Translations under genes and position numbers: made by a program
NCBI GenBank assembly: GCA_035249175.1
Contig: DATFGT010000010.1
Coordinates: 1 to 57,930, forward strand
Origin: 66-474 sp035249175
GTDB taxonomy: Bacteria > Pseudomonadota > Gammaproteobacteria > Xanthomonadales > Rhodanobacteraceae
Length of the DNA stretch: 57,930 nt
Direction of reading: 5' to 3'
Part shown: positions 43,181 to 53,961 of the stretch, piece by piece
Position numbering within the stretch: the stretch's first letter is position 1
Layout of the letters: each line of letters begins with the position of its first letter
Notes under the pieces: model-generated
The model's database searches: none
Told to the model about the DNA's origin: nothing
What the model saw: the letters and a program-made list of their open reading frames with translations, nothing else

Positions 43181-45973
43181 CTAATGCGCTTCGTTCCAGT
43201 TCGCGCCGTGCCCGATATCGACCAGCAGGGGCACGCTGAGTTCCGCCGCGCCCTGCATACGTATGCGAACGCCTTCGTGCACCGCCTCGACGGCGTCCGT
43301 CCGTACCTCGAAGACCAGCTCGTCGTGGACCTGCATCAACATGTGGGCGTCGTCGTCACGTTTTCCTAACCAGTCGTCGATCGCCACCATCGCGCGTTTG
43401 ATGATGTCCGCCGCGGTGCCCTGCATCGGCGCGTTGATCGCGGCACGTTCCGCGCCGGCGCGCTGCGCGGCATTGCGCGAGCGCAGGGCGTCGAGGTACA
43501 GCCTCCGTCCAAACAGGGTTTCCACATAGCCATCCCGGCGCGCGCGTTCCCGGGTCGAATCCATGAATGCCTTCACGCCCGGATAACGTTCGAAATAGCG
43601 CTGCACGTACTCGACCGCTTCGCCGCGCGGAATCCCCAGCCGTTGGGCGAGGCCGTGTGCGCTCATGCCATACATCAGCCCGAAATTGATCATCTTTGCG
43701 ACACGTCGATGCTCGGGCATCACTGCGTCCAGTGCCACCCCGAACACTTCGGCGGCAGTGGCGCGGTGCACGTCCTGGTCTTGCTGGAACGCACGGGTCA
43801 GTCCCGGATCGCCGGACATATGCGCCATGATCCGCAGTTCGATTTGCGAGTAGTCCGCCGCCAGCACCCGCCAGCCTTCCGGGGCGATGAATGCTTCGCG
43901 GATGCGCCGCCCTTCCTCGTTGCGCACCGGGATGTTCTGAAGGTTGGGATCGGTGGATGAAAGCCGGCCGGTCGCGACTGCCGCCTGGTTGTAGCAGGTA
44001 TGCACGCGGCCGGTGCGGGGGTTCACCATTTCCGGCAATTTGTCGGTGTAGGTGGAACGCAGCTTCGCCAGTTGCCGGTAATCGAGCACCATTCGCGGCA
44101 GTTCGTGCTGCCCGGCGATGGCTTCCAGCGCTTCCTCGTTGGTGGAGGGCTGGCCGGTCGGCGTCTTCAGTTTCGCCGGCAGACCGAGTTCGTCGAACAA
44201 CAATGCCTGCAACTGCTTGGGCGAATCGACGTTGAACTCGCGCCCGGCGATCTTCTGCATGCCCGTTTGCAGCGCGAGCATGCGCTTGCCGAGTTCCTGG
44301 CTCTGCAGGCGCAGCGCGCCCACGTCGATCAACACGCCGCGCTGTTCCATCCGCGCCAGCACCGGCACCAGCGGTATCTCGATGTCGGCGAACAACTTTC
44401 GCTGCGCGGGTTGCGCCTCGAGCTGCGGCCACAGCGCGTGGTGCAAGCGCAGCGTGACGTCCGCATCTTCGGCCGCATAGTCACGCGCTGTGTCGAGGTC
44501 GACCTGCGAGAAAGGAATCTGCTTGGCGCCCTTGCCGGTCACGTCCTCGTAATGGATCGTGTCATGATCCAGCCAGCGCTTGGCCAGCGTGTCCATGTCG
44601 TGGCGGTTCGCGGTCGCGTTCAGCACGTAGGATTCCAGCATCGTGTCGAAGGCGATCCCGCGCACCGCGATGCCGTAGTTCGACAGTACGTTGCAATCGT
44701 ACTTGGCGTGCTGGCCGACCTTGGGACGCGCGGCGTCTTCCAGAATCGGCTTCAACGCCGCGAGCGTGTCAGCGAGGTCCAGTTGCTTCGGTGCACCGGG
44801 GTAATCGTGGCCGACCGGCACGTAGCAGGCTTGGCCCTCTTCGACCGAGAACGAAAGTCCGACAAGGTGCGCCCGCATCGGATCGAGCGAAGTGGTTTCG
44901 GTGTCGAAGGCGATGAGTTGCGCGGTGCGCAGCTTCGCGAGCCACGCGTCGAGTTGTTCGCGCGTGGTAACGAGTTCGTATCTGGTTTCGGGACTCGGGA
45001 CTCGGGACTCGGGACTCGGACTGGGGATGCCGGGATTGGCTCTGGATTCGTTAGTGGACTGAAGTGCGCGACCCGCATTGCCAAGCGTAGGCACCGCTTT
45101 TTCAAGTCCCGAGTCGCGAGTCCCGAGTCCCGGCTCTTCAAGCTCCTTCAGCGCCTGCCGGAACTCGTACCGCGCATACAACTCGCGCAGTGCCTCGACA
45201 TCGCGCTCGCGCAGCAGCAGGTCAGCGGGACCATGATCCAGCACAACGTCGGTCTTGATGGTCGCGAGCTGGCGCGACAGCGGCAGTTGCGCGAGCGCGG
45301 CGCGCAGGTTCTCGCCGATCTTGCCGCCCACCTTGTCGGCGCTGGCGATCACGTCGTCGAGCGTGCCGTATTCGTTCAGCCACTTCGCGGCCGTCTTGGG
45401 GCCGCACTTCACGACGCCCGGAATGTTGTCGATCGCATCGCCCATCAACGCGAGGTAATCGGTGATGCGTTCTGGTGGCACGCCGAACTTTTCGACCACG
45501 CCGTCGCGATCCATGCGGGTGCGGCTCATGGTGTTGACCAGCGTGACGCGCGGCCCGACCAGTTGCGCGAAATCCTTGTCGCCGGTGGAAACCTCCACCT
45601 CGATCCCGTCCATTGCTGCGCGCGTGGCCAGCGTGCCGATCACGTCGTCGGCTTCCACGCCCGCGACGCGCAGGATGGGAAACCCCAAGGCCTCGACGAT
45701 TTTCATCATCGGCTCGACCTGCGCACGCAGGTCGTCCGGCATCGGCGCGCGGTTGGCCTTGTATTCGGCGTAAAGATCGTCGCGAAAGGTGCGTCCCGGC
45801 GCATCGACCACAAACGCGGCGTAATCGGGTTTTTCGTTCAGCGTCGCGCGCAGCATGTTGACCACGCCGAACAGCGCGCCAGTCGGTTCGCCCGCGGCAT
45901 TGGCCAGCGGCGGCAATGCGTGAAATGCGCGGTACAGATAGCTGGAGCCATCGATGAGCGTGAGCTTGGCCAT
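43181..45973 (-). CDS. polA: DNA polymerase I
   Basis: 930-residue repair and replication polymerase. 5'-nuclease domain from MAKLTLIDGSSYLYRAFHAL to about residue 280; 3'-5' exonuclease domain keeps its acidic residues (FDTETTSLDPM, DTMLESYVLNA, DYAAEDADVT); polymerase domain has YSQIELRIMAHMSGD (motif A), RRVAKMINFGLMYGMSAHGL (O-helix) and MQVHDELVFEV (motif C). Residues ~281-328 are encoded by an inserted palindromic repeat, a flexible Ser/Pro/Arg linker. ATG 45973 is the family start; the frame is open further upstream only by GC bias. Confidence 0.97.
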   Translation of the reverse strand: MAKLTLIDGSSYLYRAFHALPPLANAAGEPTGALFGVVNMLRATLNEKPDYAAFVVDAPGRTFRDDLYAEYKANRAPMPDDLRAQVEPMMKIVEALGFPILRVAGVEADDVIGTLATRAAMDGIEVEVSTGDKDFAQLVGPRVTLVNTMSRTRMDRDGVVEKFGVPPERITDYLALMGDAIDNIPGVVKCGPKTAAKWLNEYGTLDDVIASADKVGGKIGENLRAALAQLPLSRQLATIKTDVVLDHGPADLLLRERDVEALRELYARYEFRQALKELEEPGLGTRDSGLEKAVPTLGNAGRALQSTNESRANPGIPSPSPESRVPSPETRYELVTTREQLDAWLAKLRTAQLIAFDTETTSLDPMRAHLVGLSFSVEEGQACYVPVGHDYPGAPKQLDLADTLAALKPILEDAARPKVGQHAKYDCNVLSNYGIAVRGIAFDTMLESYVLNATANRHDMDTLAKRWLDHDTIHYEDVTGKGAKQIPFSQVDLDTARDYAAEDADVTLRLHHALWPQLEAQPAQRKLFADIEIPLVPVLARMEQRGVLIDVGALRLQSQELGKRMLALQTGMQKIAGREFNVDSPKQLQALLFDELGLPAKLKTPTGQPSTNEEALEAIAGQHELPRMVLDYRQLAKLRSTYTDKLPEMVNPRTGRVHTCYNQAAVATGRLSSTDPNLQNIPVRNEEGRRIREAFIAPEGWRVLAADYSQIELRIMAHMSGDPGLTRAFQQDQDVHRATAAEVFGVALDAVMPEHRRVAKMINFGLMYGMSAHGLAQRLGIPRGEAVEYVQRYFERYPGVKAFMDSTRERARRDGYVETLFGRRLYLDALRSRNAAQRAGAERAAINAPMQGTAADIIKRAMVAIDDWLGKRDDDAHMLMQVHDELVFEVRTDAVEAVHEGVRIRMQGAAELSVPLLVDIGHGANWNEAH
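44989..45133. repeat. palindromic heptamer-repeat element inserted in frame in polA
   Basis: Left arm: about four tandem CGGGACT heptamers (44989-45020); right arm: four inverted copies AGTCCCG (45105-45133), one changed to AGTCGCG. About 145 bp in all, encoding GLGTRDSGLEKA at one end and SPESRVPSPETR at the other. Similar heptamer arrays are scattered as short intergenic repeats in this order (from memory). Confidence 0.85.
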
Positions 45974-46066
45974 CCGCCGATTGTCGCATGGTGTTGTCGC
46001 ATGCACGCCGCGCTCACGCGGCCCATGTATGCTGGCGATGCAAGCCGTCGCTCCGGGAGATGTATT

Positions 46067-46561
46067 GTGAAAGCACTTGTCTGGTTTTCCGCGTGTACGT
46101 TGTTGATGGGCATGCCCGTCGCGCATGCGCAACAGGTGCTGGCGACTTCTTCGTCGACCGCGCCACCGCCGGGTTCGGCCTTGCCGCCACCCGGCATCAA
46201 CGAACCTGGTGAAAAGCCCCAGTCGGTACCGCTGCCCAGCACCGGCATTCCGCCGTCGGTCGCCCCCGCGGCGCGGCAGAAGGACCGCAATGGCGACAGC
46301 ACCAACGTCAGCGTTCGCACCGATGCCAATGGCGACACCATCGAGGAATACCGGCGTAGCGGCAGCGTGTACATGGTGCGCGTCACGCCCAAGAACGGCG
46401 TCACGCAAACCTATATGGTCAACAACAATTCGAACGGCAGCCTGATGCACGATCCGAAACAGGGACCGGTGTCGCCCGTGTACTACGACATCTACAAATG
46501 GGGCGGGCCGAAGAAGCCGGCGGGCAGCGCGCCTGCCGGGGCATCGACCAGCGGCGGGTAA
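46067..46561 (+). CDS. DUF2782-family exported protein
   Basis: 164 residues, starting with GTG 46067 behind GGGAGA. Signal peptide (VKALVWFSACTLLMGMPVAHA), a Pro-rich stretch, then the DUF2782 core TNVSVRTDANGDTIEEYRRSGSVYMVRVTPK and PVYYDIYKWGG. This family is found divergent to polA in Pseudomonas and xanthomonads, as here (93 bp between starts). Function unknown. Confidence 0.85.
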   Translation: MKALVWFSACTLLMGMPVAHAQQVLATSSSTAPPPGSALPPPGINEPGEKPQSVPLPSTGIPPSVAPAARQKDRNGDSTNVSVRTDANGDTIEEYRRSGSVYMVRVTPKNGVTQTYMVNNNSNGSLMHDPKQGPVSPVYYDIYKWGGPKKPAGSAPAGASTSGG

Positions 46562-46659
46562 CCATCCGGGTAGTCTTCATGATGTTGGGCGCCGGCCGGT
46601 CGGCCTTCAGGCGGCGAGTAGTCGATCAAGCAACCGTCCTTGGTGCTGGGCGGTGACGC

Positions 46660-46681
46660 AGCCGATGCCCCGGCATCGGCT
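46660..46681. repeat. strong hairpin between convergent genes
   Basis: AGCCGATGCC and GGCATCGGCT, a perfect 10-bp inverted repeat with a two-base centre, lying between the DUF2782 gene and the convergent GST gene. No T-tract; may still act as a bidirectional block. Confidence 0.4.
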
Positions 46682-46699
46682 AAACGCGTCGCCTCACCC

Positions 46700-47431
46700 T
46701 CACCCATCCAGTTCCGGGTAGTGCCTGAAGATGCCGTCGTTGTTGAATGGAATGCGGCGCGGCGATTCCAGGTAGGACGCGAGCGCGGGGCGCGCGGCGA
46801 TGTGTGCGTGCAGCGCCACGCTCAGGGGAAATGAAGGTTCGAGCCGGCGCATCGCATGGGGAAATGCGTAGCGCAGTCCTTCGATGATCTGGAACAACGA
46901 CAGGTCGGCATAGCTGGTCGCGTTGCCTGCGAGGCACCGATGCCGTCCACGCGCGTTGCCCGTCAGCACGCGTTCGAAATAGCCGAGAAATTTCGGCAGA
47001 CGTTCGCGCCGAAAGTGAGCGCTCCGGCGCTTGGCTTCATCGCGCTGGTCCTCGTAGTAAAGGCTGCCCGCGATCGGATGGTGACAGTCGTGGGTTTCGG
47101 CCACCAGATCAGCGACGGTCAGTTGCAGTTGGTGTGTCCACAAGCGGCCTGTTTCATCGCGCGGAGCGAGCAATAGGCGTGGGCCGAGGAACAGCAGGAT
47201 GTTCGCGGTCTGCGCGATCACCCGGCGGCCGGCCTTCAGGAACGGCGGCGCGAATGGCGCGTGACCGACCGCTGGGTCGTCCATCCATTTGAGCAGTGTC
47301 GTCTCGCCGCCACCCGAGCCTTGGGGTAATCGCGCCATGTCGACGTAGTCGGCGCCGGCATCCTCCAGCGCGAGGCGCACGAACTCGCCACGTCCCTGGA
47401 TCGTCGGCCAGTAATAGAGTTCATAGCGCAT
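46700..47431 (-). CDS. glutathione S-transferase family protein
   Basis: 243 residues. N-terminal thioredoxin-like part MRYELYYWPTIQGRGEFVRL with the Tyr typical of alpha/mu/pi-like or nematode-like GSTs, and VIAQTANILLFLG at the glutathione-binding SxxI/AxI site. The C-terminal helical domain shows NATSYADLSLFQIIEGLRYAF. Substrate unknown. The start is at the first ATG (47431); a TTG two codons upstream is less likely. Confidence 0.85.
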   Translation of the reverse strand: MRYELYYWPTIQGRGEFVRLALEDAGADYVDMARLPQGSGGGETTLLKWMDDPAVGHAPFAPPFLKAGRRVIAQTANILLFLGPRLLLAPRDETGRLWTHQLQLTVADLVAETHDCHHPIAGSLYYEDQRDEAKRRSAHFRRERLPKFLGYFERVLTGNARGRHRCLAGNATSYADLSLFQIIEGLRYAFPHAMRRLEPSFPLSVALHAHIAARPALASYLESPRRIPFNNDGIFRHYPELDG

Positions 47432-47643
47432 GACCAATCCGCCCTGGCCTCCAGAATGGCTTGAAAGCGTCGCGAGCGAAGGCAGATTGCGCGTCGTCGC
47501 GGCGCAGGAACCGGAGTGTACACGTCAGTACATGGATTGACTCGCCGTCCGCGACTCGCTCGTCGGGCCATCGGTTTCGCCGATGTTCGCTTCGGCGTCC
47601 TGCCTCCGCACCGCCAGCGCGCGCAGCAGTTCTCGAGCCACTC

Positions 47644-49227
47644 TTAGTGGCGGAAGTGGCGCGTCCCGGTAAACACCATCGCCATGTCGTGTTCGTCCGC
47701 GGCCTCGATCACTTCCTGGTCACGCATCGAGCCGCCGGGCTGGATGATCGCGCGCACACCGGTGCCGGCCGCCAAGTCGATGTTGTCGCGAAACGGGAAG
47801 AACGCATCCGAAGCCATCACGCTGCCGTCGGTGGAAAGCTTGGCGTCGGCCGCTTTCATCGCGGCGATCTTCACGCTGATCACGCGGCTCATCTGACCTG
47901 CGCCGATGCCGACCGTGGCGCCGTCCTTCGCGTACACGATCGCGTTCGACTTCACGAACATCGCGACATGCCATGCGAACAGCAAGTCGCGGAGTTGCCC
48001 GGCATCGGGTACCCGCCTGGTGACCACTTTCAGGTCGGACAGCATCAGGGTGTCGAGGTCGGTGTCCTGCACCAGCACGCCGCCCGCGATGCTGCGCAAC
48101 TGGCGCCGCGCAATGTCCGGTTCGGCCGGCCAATCACCGGTGGCAAGCGCACGGACGTTGGGTTTCTTGCGCAGCGCGGCCAGTGCTTGCTCGTCGAACG
48201 CGGGTGCCACCAGCACTTCAACGAACTGTCTGGTCAGAATTGCTTGCACCAGCGCGCCGTCGATCGGGCGATTGAAGGCGATGATGCCGCCGAACGCGGA
48301 GGTCGCGTCGGATGCGAATGCGCGCTCGTAGGCCTTGATCGGATTGGCGTCCAGCGCGACCCCGCAAGGATTGGCATGCTTGACGATCACGCACGCTGGC
48401 GTCTTGTCGAAAGCCTTCACGCATTCCAGCGCGGTATCGGCGTCGACGACGTTGTTGTAGGACATTTCCTTGCCGGCCAGCAGCGTGGCGCCCGCGACCG
48501 TCCCGGCGATGGCACGGCCGTCCAGGTACAGCGCGGCGGCCTGGTGGGGGTTTTCGCCGTAGCGCATTTCCTGTGCACGCCGCAAGGCGAGGTGCAGCGT
48601 GGGCGGATACGCCTCGCGTGGTTCGCCATCGGCGCGCGCCGAAAGCCAGTCCGCGATCGTGCCGTCGTAGCGCGCGGTGTGCGCGAATGCCTTGGCCGCG
48701 AAACGGCGGCGTTGCTCGAACGAGGTGCCGCCGTCCCGGCGCAGGGTTTCGATGAGTTCCGGATAATCGGCGGGATCGCACACCACCGCGACGCGCTCGT
48801 GGTTCTTGGCGCCGGCACGCAACATCGCGGGACCGCCGATGTCGATCTGCTCGATGGATTCCTCATACGTCGCGCCGGCCCGTGCGATGGTGCGCGCGAA
48901 CGGATACAGGTTCACCACCAGCAGGTCGATTGGCGCGATTGCATGTTCGCGCATTACGGCGTCGTCGGCGCCGCGCCGTCCCAGCAGTCCACCGTGCACC
49001 GCGGGGTGCAGCGTCTTGACGCGGCCATCCATGATCTCGGGAAATCCCGTGAGCTGGCTGACGTCGCGCACCGGCACGCCTGCTTCGCGCAATGCCGCCG
49101 CGCTGCCACCGGTGGAAACGAGTTCGACGCCCAGTGCATGCAACGCGCGCCCGACGTCGGCCAATCCGGTCTTGTCCGAAACGCTCAGCAGCGCGCGGCG
49201 CGTGGTGACGATGCCGGATCCGGTCAT
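47644..49227 (-). CDS. purH: bifunctional AICAR formyltransferase/IMP cyclohydrolase
   Basis: 527 residues catalysing the last two steps of IMP synthesis. N-terminal IMP cyclohydrolase fold: RRALLSVSDKTGLADVGRAL, STGGSA, GRVKTLHPAVHGGLL. C-terminal formyltransferase: RYGENPHQAAALY, catalytic Lys-His in VIVKHANPCGVA, and SDAFFPFRDNIDLAA, ending GTRHFRH. Start 49227 is 15 bp after the fis stop, so the two are cotranscribed. Confidence 0.97.
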   Translation of the reverse strand: MTGSGIVTTRRALLSVSDKTGLADVGRALHALGVELVSTGGSAAALREAGVPVRDVSQLTGFPEIMDGRVKTLHPAVHGGLLGRRGADDAVMREHAIAPIDLLVVNLYPFARTIARAGATYEESIEQIDIGGPAMLRAGAKNHERVAVVCDPADYPELIETLRRDGGTSFEQRRRFAAKAFAHTARYDGTIADWLSARADGEPREAYPPTLHLALRRAQEMRYGENPHQAAALYLDGRAIAGTVAGATLLAGKEMSYNNVVDADTALECVKAFDKTPACVIVKHANPCGVALDANPIKAYERAFASDATSAFGGIIAFNRPIDGALVQAILTRQFVEVLVAPAFDEQALAALRKKPNVRALATGDWPAEPDIARRQLRSIAGGVLVQDTDLDTLMLSDLKVVTRRVPDAGQLRDLLFAWHVAMFVKSNAIVYAKDGATVGIGAGQMSRVISVKIAAMKAADAKLSTDGSVMASDAFFPFRDNIDLAAGTGVRAIIQPGGSMRDQEVIEAADEHDMAMVFTGTRHFRH

Positions 49228-49242
49228 TGCTTGTCCTTGTAT

Positions 49243-49539
49243 TCAGTCCAGGCCGAGTTCGCGCAGCTTCTTGCGCAAGGTGGCGCGATGGATGCCCAGG
49301 ATCTCGGCGGCGCGGCTCTGGTTGCCGCCGCTCCATGCCAGCACTTCGCGCAGCAGCGGCGGTTCGATTTCACGCAGCATCCGTGCGTACAAGCCATCGC
49401 GGCATGGCGTGCCGTTGAGGTCGGCGAGGTAGCGGCGCGCGTTCAACGCCATGCAGTCACCCAACGTCTGCGCGTTCCCGCGTGCGGGAATTGCGGCATC
49501 GATGGAAGCCGGCGGTGCGTTCGGCGGAAGGTTGCTCAT
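49243..49539 (-). CDS. fis: Fis-family nucleoid-associated DNA-binding protein
   Basis: 98 residues. The C-terminal Fis helix-turn-helix is unmistakable: LREVLAWSGGNQSRAAEILG, then IHRATLRKKLRELGLD. The N-terminal half is the usual variable arm. ATG 49539 is chosen over an upstream in-frame start with Arg-rich sequence. It sits between a DUF3426 gene and purH, the order seen in xanthomonads, rather than behind dusB as in enterics. Confidence 0.95.
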   Translation of the reverse strand: MSNLPPNAPPASIDAAIPARGNAQTLGDCMALNARRYLADLNGTPCRDGLYARMLREIEPPLLREVLAWSGGNQSRAAEILGIHRATLRKKLRELGLD

Positions 49540-49633
49540 GAAGCGTCTGCGTGTCGACCTTGTGCGCGCCAAGTCCGTGCGCGTGTGAACCGGAGAGTCT
49601 AGCAGCGGATGCCGCGCAGCGAGCCCCGCGTGG

Positions 49634-50929
49634 TCACTCGAACCCGAACTGGAACGCTACCGCGCGCTTGCCGGGATCCGCCACCTCGAAGGCCACCGCC
49701 GCGGTTGCGCCCGCAGCGATGCCGGTGGCGCGTCGCGCCGGAGCGGTCATGTATTCGGCGGGACGGAAGCGGCGCATCGCGACCGGATTGTTGTCGAGGT
49801 CGGTGAGTTGCACCACCACGATCGGCCAGGGCTGGCTGAACGCGGCGTTGTTGCGCACCGTCGCCGTGATCATCAATGCACCCTCGGCGTTCGGATCCGG
49901 CCGTACGTCGCGCGAAAGCAGTTCCAGCTTGGCAGTCTCCTTGATCAGCGGCAGGTTGCAGGGGACGCTCTGGCAGACGCGTGCCACCCAGGCGTGCGTG
50001 GCCGGATTCCGGAAGAGCTCGACGCGGTTCGCCCACGCGAGCTGGGTGGCCAGCAGCAGGGCGAGCAGGACACAGCCCACCGCCCACATTGCGCTTGCAT
50101 GCGAAAAGCGGCGACGCGGTCGAACATAGATGGGAGCGGGCGCCGTCGATTGCGATTCCGCATCGATGGGCGCGTATTCGATCGAAGTGTCGGCGGAGCG
50201 GGGTTCGCCGTCGGTTTCCGCCGCATCTTCGGCGGATGGGTCGAACCCGCGCGGGGATTCATCACATACCGCGTCGGCATCGCCCGATGCGGAATCCTGC
50301 GGCGCGTCGATATCGAGCGCTTCAGGTACAAGCTCCTGCAGTGACTCATCGGCCGGCGTCGGCGACACGGTATCGGAGGATTCACCGGGTTCACCGGATT
50401 CGACAGATTCAACAGGTGTGCCGGCGGCCTCTTCGATTTCCGCAGCCACGCGGTCGCTGCCGATTTCCTCGGGCAACTCCACGGTCCAGATCTCGTCGTT
50501 GGTATCCGTTGGTGCGGAGTCGGACAGCTCGTCGGTTGGCGCGGCGGCCAGCTCGGATTCCATGTTGGCAAACCAGTCGTCAGCGCTTTCGCCCCGCTGC
50601 GCCTCGGAAGTCGCGGGCGCTGGTGCGGCTGGGGGCGGCTCCTGGCGCGTCTCGCCATCCGGGTCGGTCGGGGTGTCCTGGACGCTGCGTTTCTTCACGG
50701 CCCGTTCGATGGTCGACGGCGGCACCGCGTCGGTCAGGGTCGGCGCGCGTTCCGCGGGATCCTGCTCGGGGAGTGGGCCGACGGGTTCGATCGGAAGTGT
50801 GTCACTCAGCGTACGCAGCGCGTCGAACCGTTTGTCGCAGCGGCCGCAGCGCACGATGCCGAGCGAAGCCTGCAAGGCATCCTCGTCGATCTCGTAGATC
50901 GTCAGGCATTCCGGGCACTGGGTGTACAT
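49634..50929 (-). CDS. zinc-ribbon, DUF3426 domain membrane protein
   Basis: 431 residues. N-terminal MJ0042-type zinc ribbon with two CxxC pairs (TQCPECLTIYEID, VRCGRCDKRFDAL), a long acidic Glu/Asp/Ser/Pro-rich region (about 60-270), one membrane helix (AMWAVGCVLLALLLATQLAW) and a C-terminal DUF3426 beta domain. Lies between prmA and fis. Function unknown. ATG 50929 (MYTQCPECLTIYE) matches the family start. Confidence 0.88.
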   Translation of the reverse strand: MYTQCPECLTIYEIDEDALQASLGIVRCGRCDKRFDALRTLSDTLPIEPVGPLPEQDPAERAPTLTDAVPPSTIERAVKKRSVQDTPTDPDGETRQEPPPAAPAPATSEAQRGESADDWFANMESELAAAPTDELSDSAPTDTNDEIWTVELPEEIGSDRVAAEIEEAAGTPVESVESGEPGESSDTVSPTPADESLQELVPEALDIDAPQDSASGDADAVCDESPRGFDPSAEDAAETDGEPRSADTSIEYAPIDAESQSTAPAPIYVRPRRRFSHASAMWAVGCVLLALLLATQLAWANRVELFRNPATHAWVARVCQSVPCNLPLIKETAKLELLSRDVRPDPNAEGALMITATVRNNAAFSQPWPIVVVQLTDLDNNPVAMRRFRPAEYMTAPARRATGIAAGATAAVAFEVADPGKRAVAFQFGFE

Positions 50930-51013
50930 GAAACCGGTACGGGAAGTGGAGGGCGAGGAAAGCCTAGCAATATCGCGCCCGTCCGGCACGAACTGGCACC
51001 TTCCCGCACAGGA

Positions 51014-51931
51014 TCACGCCCTGCGGGGAAAATATCCATCGAGGCGAAGCCAGGCTTCGCGGCGGGTGATGCGCAGATCCGTGAAACCGCAGCCTCGATA
51101 GCGCTCCAGCAATTCATCTTCCTGCCCGGCAAGGATTCCGGAAAGCGCGAACGGCGCGTCGGGCTTGCACAGTGCGGCGAAGCGTGGTGCGAGTTCGCCC
51201 AGCGGACCGGCAAGAATGTTGGCGACGAAAACTTCGGCTTGCATGTCCCTCGGCAACTTATCCGGCAGGCAAACGTGCAGGTTGTTCGCGACACAATTTC
51301 GTGCTGCGTTGTCGCGCGTGGCGACGAGCGCTTGCGGATCGTTGTCGACGGCGATCGCGCGCGCGGCGCCAAGTCTCAGCGCTGCGATCGCCAGTACGCC
51401 GGAACCGCAACCGTAGTCGACGAGGGTTTTGCCTTCGAGGTCGAGTCCGTCCAGCCATTCCAGGCACAGCGCGGTGGTCGGGTGCGTGCCGGTGCCGAAC
51501 GCGAGACCGGGGTCGAGGCGGACGACGACCGCCGCTTCGCCGAGGTCGCTCGGTGGTTCGATGTTCCACGGATAAATCCATAACCGTTGCCCGAACGGCA
51601 TCGGTTGGTACCGATCCATCCACGCGCGCTCCCAGTCCTGGTCGGCGACTTCGCGAAACGCGATGCGATCCGGTGCGAGATCCGGCAGCGCGTCATGCAA
51701 AAGATGCACCAGGTCGCGCCGATCACGATCGGCCTCGAACAGCGCCAGCAGCGTCAGCGAACGCCACAGTGGCGTTTCGCCCACGCCCGGTTCGAAGATC
51801 GCGGTTTCATCGGGCGTGTCAGCGTCGGCGTCCATCAACGTCATCGACAGCGCACCCAGCTCTTCCAGCGCGGCTTCGGCGCGGGGTTGGTCGGCGGCGT
51901 CAACGGTGAGCTGCAGTTCGAGCCAGGGCAT
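51014..51931 (-). CDS. prmA: ribosomal protein L11 methyltransferase
   Basis: 305 residues; trimethylates ribosomal protein L11. N-terminal substrate domain (MPWLELQLTVDAADQPRAEA), WERAWMDRYQPMPFGQRLWI, then the SAM-binding core DPGLAFGTGTHPTTALCLEW and LVDYGCGSGVLAIAAL, with NILAGPL as catalytic-loop motif. Same strand as accC, 148 bp away. Confidence 0.95.
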   Translation of the reverse strand: MPWLELQLTVDAADQPRAEAALEELGALSMTLMDADADTPDETAIFEPGVGETPLWRSLTLLALFEADRDRRDLVHLLHDALPDLAPDRIAFREVADQDWERAWMDRYQPMPFGQRLWIYPWNIEPPSDLGEAAVVVRLDPGLAFGTGTHPTTALCLEWLDGLDLEGKTLVDYGCGSGVLAIAALRLGAARAIAVDNDPQALVATRDNAARNCVANNLHVCLPDKLPRDMQAEVFVANILAGPLGELAPRFAALCKPDAPFALSGILAGQEDELLERYRGCGFTDLRITRREAWLRLDGYFPRRA

Positions 51932-52079
51932 GGAATGAAGAGAGGAGGCGTAAATAGAGAAATCGGCGGCTGTGCGGCCTGCAAAGGATCAAGGGAAACA
52001 CGAGGATCCGCAGTTCCCTGACTCTTTACGGCGCCGAAGGCGCGACTTTACAGCGAGCGACTTCCCGCATATCCGTCAA

Positions 52080-53455
<1,376 letters not shown>

Positions 53456-53456
<1 letters not shown>

Positions 53457-53932
53457 CAGCCGATCACGAACAACGGTTGATCGAACTCCACCGCCTGGCC
53501 GTTCTCGGCCACGATGGCAACCACGGTGCCGGCGACTTCGGCTTCGATCTGGTTGAACATTTTCATGGCTTCGATCACGCCCAGCGGATCGCCGACCTTC
53601 ACCTGCTGGCCGACCTTGACGAAAGCTTCGGCGCCGGGCGAGGCCGCGGCGTAAAACGTTCCGACCATGGGCGAGCGCACCACCGTTCCCGCGGGCAGGC
53701 CAGGTTCCGTCGGTGCGACGATGGCAGTCGGCGATGCTGCGGCCATCGGCACAGACGCCGCAGCGGGCGCGGCCATGGCGGGGACCGGCGCGGCGATCGT
53801 CTGCGGCACGGCAACGCCGCCGGTCGGAAAGCGCGACAAGCGCACGACCTCTTCACCTTCCTTGATTTCCAGTTCGGAGAGGTTCGATTCTTCCAGCAGT
53901 TCAATGAGCTTCTTGACTTTGCGCAGATCCAT
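53456..53932 (-). CDS. accB: acetyl-CoA carboxylase, biotin carboxyl carrier protein
   Basis: 158 residues. N-terminal MDLRKVKKLIELLEESNLSE, a Pro/Ala-rich linker (about 45-80), and the biotinyl domain with the Lys in VIEAMKMFNQIEAE. Carries biotin between AccC and the carboxyltransferase. Upstream frame to 54457 is spurious; ATG 53932 is the family start. 29 bp after aroQ. Confidence 0.96.
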
Positions 53933-53961
53933 GATGGTCTCGCTATGAGGTTTGAACAAGA

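Noticed and set aside
44000..46561. Very long plus-strand frame opposite polA
   Set aside because: An artefact of high GC on the antisense strand; only its last 164 codons (from 46067) form a real DUF2782 gene with signal peptide and ribosome site.
52029..52043. Terminator after accC
   Set aside because: GCGCC-GAA-GGCGC forms a hairpin, but no T-tract follows on either strand.
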